Below, piece by piece: positions 1 through 8,700 of a stretch of 64,000 nucleotides of DNA. The translations under genes were made by a program, and so were the position numbers. Under the pieces are notes generated by a model. That model was not told where the DNA came from, made no database searches, and saw nothing but the letters and a program-made list of their open reading frames with translations. The stretch's first letter is position 1, and each line of letters starts with the position of its first letter. The DNA comes from Lineus longissimus (lineage: Eukaryota; Nemertea; Pilidiophora; Heteronemertea; Lineidae): positions 10,850,349-10,914,348 of the forward strand of contig NC_088318.1 in assembly GCF_910592395.1 (NCBI RefSeq). Direction: 5' to 3'.

Positions 1-2150
1 GGAGAAGGGTCCTGGTGACGCCTCAGTGGTCAAGTTGTCCCTGTCTCCAAGAGTGTAGTCAGATAGAAGCTCTATCCAGGCAGAAGGTTTCTGATGATGT
101 CTCAGTGGTGCGATTGTGCCGGTCTTCCAATAGCAGAGTATGATAGAAGCTCTGCCTAGGCAGAAGAGTTCTGATATTATCCCAGTGGTCAGGTTGTGCC
201 TGTCTTCAAGAGCACAGTCAGATAGAAGCTCGTCCCAAGGCAAAGGGTCATGATGTTGTCTCAGTGGTCAGGTTGTGCCTGTCTTCAAGAGCACAGTCAG
301 ATAGAAGCTCGTCCCAAGGCAAAGGGTCATGATGTTGTCTCAGTGGTCAGGTTGTGCCGTTCTTCCAATAGCAGAGTATGATAGAAGCTCTGCCCAGGCA
401 GGAGATTTCTGATAATGGCTGATATGAATAAAGTCTAGAAAATTCTTTTACTTCAATTTTGTACAGAAAGGCCTGGTGTAAATGTACATGGAGTTTTAGA
501 TAAAGCAATTGCTAGTCTTTATTCATATCACCCCAGTGGTCAGGTTGTGCCTGTCTTCAAGAGCAAAGTCAGATAGAAGCTCGTCCCAAGGCAAAGGGTC
601 ATGATGTTGTCTCAGTGGTCAGGTTGTGCCGGTCTTCCAATAGCAGAGTATGATAGAAGCTCTGCCTAGGCAGGAGAGTTCTGATATTATATCAGTGGTC
701 AGGTTGTGCCTGTCTTCAAGTGCACAGTCAGATAGAAGCTCGTCCCAAGGCAAAGGGTCACGATGTTGTCTAAGTGGTCAGGTTGTACCTGTCTTCAAGT
801 GCACAATCAGATAGAAGCTCCACCCACAGCAAAAGTGTCCTGGTGTTGACCCCTTCAAGTCAATCAAGAGGGAAGTGTGGTACAAGCTCAACTCAAGGAA
901 GAAGGGTCCCGATTTTGTACCTCAAGTACCTTACTTGAGTTGTCTCCGTGGTCAGGTTGTGCATGTCTACAAGAGCACAGTGAGGTAGAAGCTCTACCCA
1001 GGCAGACGGGATCTGATGTTGTCGGAGTGGTCAGGTTGGGCGTATTTCCAAGAGCATAGTCATGTAGCAGCTCTACCTACGGCAGAAGGGACTTGATGGT
1101 CTCAGATTGTGTCTGCCTTCAATAGCACAGTCAGATAAAAGCTCTACAAAGACAGAAAGGTCCTAATGTTGTCTCCGTGGTCTGGTTCCGTCTGTCTTTA
1201 AGAGCACAGTCAGGTAGAGGCTCTACCGAAGGCAGGAGGGTCCGGATGTTGTCTCCGTGGTCTGGTTGTGTCTGTCTTCAATAGCACAGTCAGATAAAAG
1301 CTCTACCACAAAAGGGTCCTGATGTTGTCTCCGTGGTCTGGTTCCGTCTGTCTTCACGAGGCCAGTCAGGAAGAGGCTCTTGAAGACAGACACAACCTGA
1401 TCACTGAGACATCATTAGGGCCCTTCTCCCTTGGATAGTTTCTTTCTGACTCTGCTCTTAAAAACAGACACAACCTGACCACTGAGACAACATCTTGAAC
1501 CTTCTGCCTTGGGTAGAGCTGCTACGTGACTGTGCCTTCAAGACCGACACAACCTGACGACTGAGCAAATTTGTGGACCCTTTTGCCGTCGATAGAGGTT
1601 CTATTTGACTGTGCTCTTGGAGACAGGCACAACCCGACCACTGAGACAACACCATGATCCTTGAGCACCTTCAGGTAGCAGCAATACCCAATGCAGAAGG
1701 GGCCTGATGTTGTCTCCTACCCGAATTGAGATAAGGTTGAGTTGTCTCGATGGTTATGCTGGACCTCCTTGTAACGCACCCTTCCCTACCTTTGTACCCT
1801 CCTCAAGAGCACAGTGAAGAAGCTCTATCCAAGGCAGAAGGGTCCTGGTGTTGTCTAAAGTACCCCACTTGGTCCCAAGTATAAGTACCTTATTTGAGCT
1901 GTCTACCAGAGGCAGAAGTGTATTGATGTTGTCTCCGTGGTTAGGTGTCCCTATCTTCAAGAACACAATGAGGTAAAAGCTCTATCCAAGGGAAAGGGTC
2001 CTGGTGGCGCCTCAGCAGGGTCCTGATGTTGTCTCCTTGGTCAAGTTGTGCCTATCTTCAAGAGCACAGTCAGGTAGCAGCTCTACCCACGGCAGGAGGG
2101 TATTGATGTTGTCACAGTGGTCAGTTTGGGTCCATCTCGAGGAGCACACC
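1..2150 (+). repeat. Diverged ~79-bp minisatellite array
   Basis: A unit of about 79 bp containing CAGTGGTCAGGTTGTGCCTG and AGAGCACAGTCAGATAGAAG recurs from the window start to about 2150. Adjacent units around 180-400 are nearly identical and most others are diverged. Between about 1375 and 1690 the units run in the opposite orientation (for example AGACAGACACAACCTGA). Short ORFs across the array have no domain and look like chance readings. The left edge lies outside the window. Confidence 0.85.
420..536. mobile_element. Short inverted-repeat insertion in the minisatellite
   Basis: About 115 bp interrupt one minisatellite unit. The insert begins GCTGATATGAATAAAGTCTA and ends with the near-complement TAGTCTTTATTCATATCACC. 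The minisatellite unit resumes directly afterwards (CCCCAGTGGTCAGG), so this looks like a small hairpin-type MITE. It has no coding capacity, and the target duplication is not clear. Confidence 0.65.
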
Positions 2151-2169
2151 CTCAGGAAAAATTTGTCTC

Positions 2170-2318
2170 AATTTCACCATGGTAAATCCACAGTTCACCA
2201 TGGTAAGCTGACAGCACTATTTCACCATGGTGAGCATGGTAAAATCTGCATTCACCATGGTGAACTTGGTAAACTCTGACTTTACCATGGTGGAACGCTG
2301 AATTCACCATGGTGAAAT
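2170..2318. repeat. Cluster of six CCATGG-centred palindromes
   Basis: Six CCATGG cores lie at 2177, 2198, 2225, 2255, 2285 and 2307, spaced 21-30 bp apart. The best copies extend to the perfect palindrome TTCACCATGGTGAA. Half-sites such as GCATGGTAAA and TTGGTAAA lie between them. The cluster directly follows the minisatellite. It could be a short tandem satellite or a cluster of dyad protein-binding sites; nothing in the sequence decides. Confidence 0.75.
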
Positions 2319-2864
2319 GAATGTGGTAGGATTGGGGTGAATATCGCACATTTGCATCTTTATGGTGCACCGGAAATAAATATCGCTAAATGTGCTGCAG
2401 AAGAATAAGAAACATCGACATGCTGCGTCCTTTTGCATCAAACGCCTCCTCCTTCTCCATGAAAGATACCCAACCCGCGCTGACCAGCGTGGATGGATCC
2501 CTGACTTGGTGAGCTCTCTTCTCCGCCTCTCATCCGTTCGGTGACCGCGTCAGAGACATCGATGGGCACAACCACGGTCGATGCGGAATTAGTTCTCAAA
2601 GGTTTATCTAAAAATGCAAATAAACACAACGAAAAATCCTCACTATTTTGCGAAAAACTCTTGATCTGTTTCTCTTGTTTAAGTCTTTGTAAGCTCATTT
2701 AAAACTAGAACAGTACGTTAACATCAATGATTAACAAACTAAAAAATCGGAAAACCTCGAATTATATCTATTTGACAATGCCTTTAGGATTTACAAGCAT
2801 GAAATGAAACTGCTTTTTTTGTTGTTGACTTCAATTCTGATTGATTTGATCCCAAGTTGGTTCA
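2319..2864. other. No supported gene
   Basis: The reading frames here are short and lack recognisable domains or paired splice signals. I see nothing I can support. A missing 5' AKTIP exon could in principle lie here or anywhere up to 5500. Confidence 0.5.
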
Positions 2865-3105
2865 GGCCATACCCTTCTTGATAAACAAATTCTTGTCTCC
2901 AGGTAAACATTCAATCTAATGTACAGTGCCTGATATGGACACAAGGTCCCACATGGTATGGAAAGTAGGTCAATTTTCAACATGCTTTGTGTCCAGGTCA
3001 TGAAGAGAAATCCGACCATGCCAAGCAATGTACATTTCATTACACTTCCACCTGGAACCAAGAATTTGTTGATCAACGAGGGTATGGCCTAAACTGGGGG
3101 ATTGC
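2850..3105. mobile_element. MITE with ~45-bp terminal inverted repeats
   Basis: The left arm GGCCATACCCTTCTTGATAA (from 2865) is matched by the complement of CAACGAGGGTATGGCC ending at 3089. The complementarity runs inward through CAAATTCTTG and outward through the CCCAAGTTGG-type flank. The interior of about 160 bp has no meaningful ORF. The target-site duplication is ambiguous. Confidence 0.7.
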
Positions 3106-3195
3106 CATGATATCTATACACTGGCACTAATGGACATCTGATCTTAAGAGAGATTTTACCGAGTTCTGGCTTTTGCACACAGGTCACTGGATCAG

Positions 3196-3228
3196 GACTG
3201 TACTGTCCTGTCCTGTCCTGTCCTGCTG
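3196..3228. repeat. CTGTC microsatellite
   Basis: Tandem CTGTC units run here, the clearest being TGTCCTGTCCTGTCCTGTCC. It is a simple sequence repeat with no other support. Confidence 0.8.
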
Positions 3229-3293
3229 GCGTGTGGGGTAATATCCACATGACATCGAAGGTCAAACCATGAACATGTTCGAATAGGTTGTCG

Positions 3294-3580
3294 GTAATAT
3301 TCGATGGCACTGACACTGACAAAGTTGCTTTTCTTTTCAGGTGGTTTCTTCTCTTCTACACGTGTCTTGTAATTTAGATGAACTCCTGGCACTCAAAGAA
3401 ATCATTTAGCATGTGGTGTTCAACACCTGAATATGGTAATATTCGATGGCACTGACACTGACAAAGTTGCTTTTCTTTTCAGGTGGTTTCTTCTCTTCTA
3501 CACGTGTCTTGTAATTTAGATGAACTCCTGGCACTCAAAGAAATCATTTAGCATGTGGTGTTCAACACCTGAATATGGCA
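3294..3580. repeat. Tandem duplication, 142-bp period
   Basis: The segment beginning GGTAATATTCGATGGCACTG occurs twice head to tail. The word TCGATGGCACTG lies at 3301 and 3443, a 142-bp offset. The copies are almost identical, so the duplication is recent. It overlaps the next duplication downstream. Confidence 0.85.
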
Positions 3581-3882
3581 TCAAAACCCAGCAAGGTAAA
3601 TTGAATGCAACCTGTCATTTGTTGAAGTAGTGTTACCAACGACTGCTCACACCTACCAAAAGCCACAATTGGCTCTTAAAGGCGGACTATAGGCGGGAGC
3701 AGGGGGGTTAAATTAGCCATCTTTTGTTGACAGATATCATTAGAAATCATTTAGCATGTGGTGTTCAACACCTGAATATGGCATCAAAACCCAGCAAGGT
3801 AAATTGAATGCAACCCGTCATTTGTTGAAGTAGTGTTACCAACGACTGCTCACACCTACCAAAAGCCACAATTGGCTCTTAA
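3541..3882. repeat. Tandem duplication, 203-bp period
   Basis: AAATCATTTAGCATGTGGTG occurs at 3541 and again at 3744, 203 bp apart, with near-identical sequence following. The second copy is interrupted at its TTAA (3879-3882) by the element at 3883-4676. The first copy has the same TTAA uninterrupted, so an empty and an occupied target lie side by side. Confidence 0.85.
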
Positions 3883-4676
3883 CTCTTTACATACACTAGC
3901 CGCCGCTGGTCGGCGCAAAGAACTTACGCTGTTCTCCCAGGAGCCGCCATTACTCGGCTCCATTCAAACAGTGCGAAACTCCGGCAAGCCGACTACAAGC
4001 TACTCCAACTTTAATGTATCGTAATTTCTTATTGGCTGGCTCCATGGTGACCCTATTTGAATGGCCAATAAGAGATAAGCTTCTATTTTCTATTCAGGTC
4101 ACTCCGTTCTAATTTAGTATTCATGAGGCATGAATAATAACGATGTATTGGCGGGATTCCCCAGGAAGTTGACCTCGTCGGCCATTTTTAAACGTTTCTT
4201 TAATCTTTTTTTTGATTGACGTGCGCATTGTTCGGGACCAGCTGGGTTTATTTATGATAGATTTATTTGATTCGAGCTCCGGATCAGAATTTGAAGGTTT
4301 TGCAGATTCAGATATCAATGTTTCGGTAGGAAGTGATGATAGTGACTGGGACTTAGATTTTTATTATAAACATTTTGTGTTTACGGCGATTTGTAGAAAA
4401 TTTTTTCTCTCCAAGTTTGCAGGCCTTGTTCTCGGTTACTTTTCGTTAGAATTCAAAATAAATTACATGAGTTTATGCGGAATTTAATTCTTAGTTACTC
4501 CCCAAAATTTTAGTCCTGTACTATGAACAGCAACGGAGATAATATCACTTATGTAAACACTACCTGAAATACGGCCGCCTCAGTGACGCGCTCCCGGGAA
4601 ACTATATCAGAATAATGACGCTGTGTATTCAGGACTTTGACGCTATGACGCACGCGGGTCTAGCGTATGTAAAGAG
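3883..4676. mobile_element. Non-autonomous piggyBac-type element with TTAA duplication
   Basis: The 794-bp element is flanked by TTAA (3879-3882 and 4677-4680). Its ends are inverted repeats: CTCTTTACATACACTAGC at left and the complement of CTAGCGTATGTAAAGAG at right. A short frame near 4256-4370 encodes a Ser/Asp/Glu-rich stretch (FDSSSGSEFEGFADSDI) resembling the acidic N-terminus common in piggyBac transposases. No catalytic domain remains, so it would depend on a transposase from elsewhere. TTAA specificity is characteristic of the piggyBac superfamily; the assignment is otherwise inference. Confidence 0.8.
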
Positions 4677-4680
4677 TTAA

Positions 4681-4893
4681 AGGCGGACTATAGGCCGGGG
4701 CAGGGGGGTTAAATTAGCCATCTTTTGTTGACAGATAAGGGCGCAATGTCATGTTGATTCACCTCTTAATATATCCCTTATCCAAGCGTGACTAGTTCTG
4801 ATGTACTGAGAGATGAGACAGAACCCTTTTGGCAACTTTTGATAACTTTACCTTGCCTACTTAATGTACTTGGCTGCTGTCTATAGCGTCCCT
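4681..4893. mobile_element. TTAA-flanked 213-bp MITE
   Basis: The element lies between TTAA at 4677-4680 and 4894-4897, with ends AGGCGGACTATAG and CTATAGCGTCCCT. A reverse-orientation relative lies at 28611-28833 and a truncated left end at 3676-3740. The left TTAA is shared with the piggyBac-type element at 3883-4676. Confidence 0.75.
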
Positions 4894-4964
4894 TTAATAC
4901 TTGCGAATGTTTTTGGCATCAAAGTTTGGGGTAGGTGCTACATATACATGCCTTTGTAGAACTT

Positions 4965-5450
4965 GCTCCAATTTTTCGGGTGCATAAGAAAGCAGGAACG
5001 GACCAAAACGGGCCGGAACGGCGTTAAAATTTGCCGAAACGGAGCATCTAGTGGTTTTAAATGGCATCTGTAGGCAAGATAGGGCCCCTGAATTATAAAT
5101 TATGTTCATATAATGAAGATTAGACTTCTTTTCCATGATAGCCCCTAAATATTTAATGAGGACTAAATTTACTTTCACACAGAGCTGAAGTGACGTCATC
5201 AGTTCTTGTGCAGTATAAGCGCTGTCTGCTACTGGAATCCGCCTCGACCAAATCAGGCAATATCATCAATATCACGATGGAAAAGAAGTCTGATCTTCAT
5301 TATATGAACATAATTTATAATTCAGGGGCCCTATCTTGCCTATAGATGCCATTTAAAACCACTAGAAGCTCCGTTTCGGCAAATTTTAACTCCGTTCCGG
5401 CCTGTTTTGGTTCGTTTCGGTCCGTTCCTGCTTTCTTATGAACCGCAATT
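4965..5450. repeat. Long inverted repeat with ~165-bp arms
   Basis: The arm at about 4978-5140, which includes GCATAAGAAAGCAGGAACGG and AATTATGTTCATATAATGAA, is repeated in reverse complement at about 5273-5447, with a spacer near 135 bp. The arms are about 90% alike by eye. The structure lies just upstream of the first recognised AKTIP exon. It is probably a fold-back transposon; there is no ORF of interest. Confidence 0.8.
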
Positions 5451-5501
5451 TTTCTGAAAAACAGAATTTTGTCTTTTTAGTGCACTTCTCTACTTATTCA
5501 G

Positions 5502-5710
5502 GTGACTGCAAATGGTGATGAATCGACTTATTCTGTCCCCCAGAGGTCAACTACAGCTACACCAGCAGGAAGAAAAATCCTGCCGTCCGTCCCCGATCCA
5601 GCTACCCAGTTACAGTTAGCTACAAAGATGATTGACAGGAAAACCAGCACACCGAAGGGAAATCATAGTTATGGGCCGTTCTTCTTAGAGTATTCATTAT
5701 TGGCGGAGTA
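5502..5710 (+). CDS. AKTIP: AKTIP exon a: N-region and start of UEV domain
   Basis: The acceptor is TTATTCAG at 5501 and the donor GTAAGT at 5711. The exon is read in phase 0 and ends after two bases of a Tyr codon. It encodes a Ser/Thr/Pro-rich stretch and then [12 protein letters not shown]. Confidence 0.9.
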
Positions 5711-8700
5711 GTAAGTAGATTACCAGAAGTGAGACCATTTTATTTTTGCGATTTTGGTGGCAGGTACGCAGATCAAACGCGCATAAAAAATCCAAGGATG
5801 CATTAAGAATTTTTAAGTTGGCAGTCAATGTTGGATTTGGTCTACTGCCAAATGAAAATGAGAAGTTTCCGCTGCATTGATCATGAAATATTGTGTGTTC
5901 TTATTTGATTCCACCATTGTATGTACCAGTAAGTGCGCTAAAACTTTGCGACCACCCTAAGCGATAAATGGTTCTTTGAAGGCAACTTTTACTTGAATGA
6001 AACAAAAAGTAATGTGCAATCTTTCCTGTATTTCAGTCATCAGCTTCAATCACAAAAACTGCCAGGAGTCTACGTGATTCCTTCTGCTAAGTCAACACTA
6101 GGTAGGTAAACAACATGGTTCAAGAACATCTGAACTCCTCAGCACCAGGCAACCTAGATCTGTTTGGGTTTTCCAGGCAAAAATATACCTCCTCTGGCTG
6201 CACATCTGTGCTCTTAAGGTTTCTACTGATAAAATGAAGTTTGGAGGATAAGAATCAATTCTCTATCGATTCAGCAAGATCTTGGTCTTCAGAAAGCTGT
6301 TGCAAAATACGTTATACTTAAAATATCTATTTCTGAGAAGTTTTCTTCCCTTGGGTCTGTAAGGAGGGCAGATTTCTAAAAACTTGCTTTATGTTTGTTG
6401 TGCAGTACCATTTAACTGCCAAAGGGTATGGCACATGTCCCCAGAAAGCAGTGAGCAGGAAACTGATCTTGTATTGTATACCATCTTGTTTCAGTTTGGA
6501 ACGGTGTGTTGTTTATAAGACAGGGCCTGTACCAGGAAGGCGTGTTCAAATTCAACGTGGTCATACCAGAAAATTATCCCGATGGTGATTGTCCGGTGAG
6601 TGAAAAATAAACCAACAGTTTTCTACACATGTATAGTAATTTACCAGTGACTATCTGGGGATGGGAGCCTCATATCTCAGTGGCTTATGCTGCTGGCTAC
6701 CTCGCAATAGGGCCTGGGTTTAATCCCGGGGAGAACCAAGACTTCCCGATGAACCGTAGTGTGGCTTTCAAAAAACTAAAATTCCTGGCTCTCCACAGTT
6801 CTCTACCCTGGATCCTTGTATCTAGTGTCCAAGCCAGGGCAAACAAGCGACCCTACCAATTAAGGTCATGAGTAGCTTGCGAAGGATTCTACCTCTTGCA
6901 AAGACGTAAGTCAATGGGCCAATGAATCCAATTGGCACCTAACTGTAGTGGCATGTAAAGGCGCTCATACCGCCTTTGAGGAAGAGTACTCCCTGGACAA
7001 TTACCACCTCCAAGTGCAGAGTAAATGGTAAAGAAAAAGCCTGGGGATCTTTACTTCAAGGGTGAAACTATAAAGGCTCTATTTTGCCAATCTAAGAAAC
7101 ACAAAGATTCATCCAAATCCCACAAGATGGTAAAAATATTACAGCAGAACCTCTTTTAGTGGACACCTCTCTATTAAGGACACTAGTTTTGGTCCCAAAA
7201 TGGTTGTTTCCATTCAATTTGACATCTCTGATCAGGACACCTCTCTATTAAGGACAGCACTTGTCAGTCCCGAGGGTGTCCTTAATAGAGAGATTCTACT
7301 GTACTTGGAGGACATTGGCACCTTTGGTCTGCACGGCCTCTGAACAATATCTTGTCTGATTTTTGGTGTTTCGATATGAATTCTGGTGTTCCTAAGATTG
7401 GCCAAATGGAGTCGGTATTATTTTACCAAAATGCACTAAATTCATTTATCTCTTGAGAAACCATCATTTTAATTTCAAATCACTTTCTATCTTCCAGCGA
7501 TTGATATTCGACCCTCCTGTGTTCCATCCTGTTGTGCATCCAGACACGGGTGAACTTGACTGCAAGAGAGCATTCCAAAAATGGAGGTAGGCACCAAAGT
7601 GATCAGATAGAAAATAAGAGTTCTGATAGTTCCTACAATCTTCAAACGTGCTGTAGATTATCTCATATGTATCCAGTTGCTAATATCTGAACTCTCCATC
7701 AAATTCCTCGTTCTGGGATTTAAACTTTTGTTGAAAAACTAATTTATCAACTCCGATTTCACGTTTCATGCCAACTGATTTCGTTATCTTCAAAGCAGGG
7801 CATTGTATTCTCCAGTTGCTAGGATACAATAGTATGATTTGTACACAAAGATGGTTAACGTCTGCATGAAACATGAAAGGAGTCTTCTGTTTGAACCAAT
7901 AAAATGCTGGCTGTGCGTTTCCTAATACAGAAGAACCTCTCTATTAAGGACACCTTCGGGACTGGCAGGTGCTGTCCTTAATAGAGAGGTGTCCTGATTA
8001 GAGAGGTCAAATTGAATAGAAACTACCAACTTGGGACCAAAACTAGTGTCCCTGATAGGGAGGTTGTTCCTCAATAGAGAGGTTGTCCCTAATAGAGAGG
8101 TTGTCCCTAATAGAGAGGTTGTCCCTAATAGAGAGGTTGTCCCTAATAGAGAGGTTGTCCCTAATAGAGAGGTTGTCCCTAATAGAGAGGTTGTCCCTAA
8201 TAGAGAGGTTGTCCCTAATAGAGAGGTTGTCCCTAATAGAGAGGTTGTCCCTAATAGAGAGGTTGTCCCTAATAGAGAGGTTGTCCCTAATAGAGAGGTG
8301 TTCGCTAAGTGAGGTTCCACTGTATTTGTTTGAAATGTGCTATTTCAGGCGCAACGTGAACCACCTCTGGCAGGTGCTACTTTATGCAAGACGTGTGTTC
8401 TACAAGATCGATACTAAAACACCACTCAACCCAGAAGCAGCAGTATTGTAAGTAGACATTAGGAAGGTTAAGCCAAACCTGCGAGAATGAGGTGAATGTG
8501 AAGGGTTACAGTCGAAATTACGATTGTAATGGTCCCTAAATTCACGTCATTGACGCGCTACCCAGCGCGTAGGTTGCGTGTAATTTACGCGAAACTTAAA
8601 GAGATGAGCTTGTCACTGGTGCATCATTGACACGCAACTCCGTGTGCAACTCCACATACATGGCATGTCACCGACGCGAAGCAGGACAGATGTCAGTTGT

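Noticed and set aside
1-2300. CRISPR-like array
   Set aside because: Units are long, diverged and contiguous without unique spacers, and the genome is clearly animal.
2410-2520. Possible first AKTIP exon starting at an ATG near 2419 before a GTGAGC donor
   Set aside because: The splice phase does not match the phase-0 start of exon 5502 and the peptide does not resemble the AKTIP N-terminus.
4212-4487. 91-codon ORF as an independent gene
   Set aside because: It lies wholly inside the TTAA-flanked element and is better explained as a transposase remnant.
7922-8451. Three long ORFs (93-132 codons) of hexapeptide repeats on both strands
   Set aside because: They are artefacts of an 18-bp tandem repeat without stops inside an intronic MITE; all three have the same period and no unique sequence.
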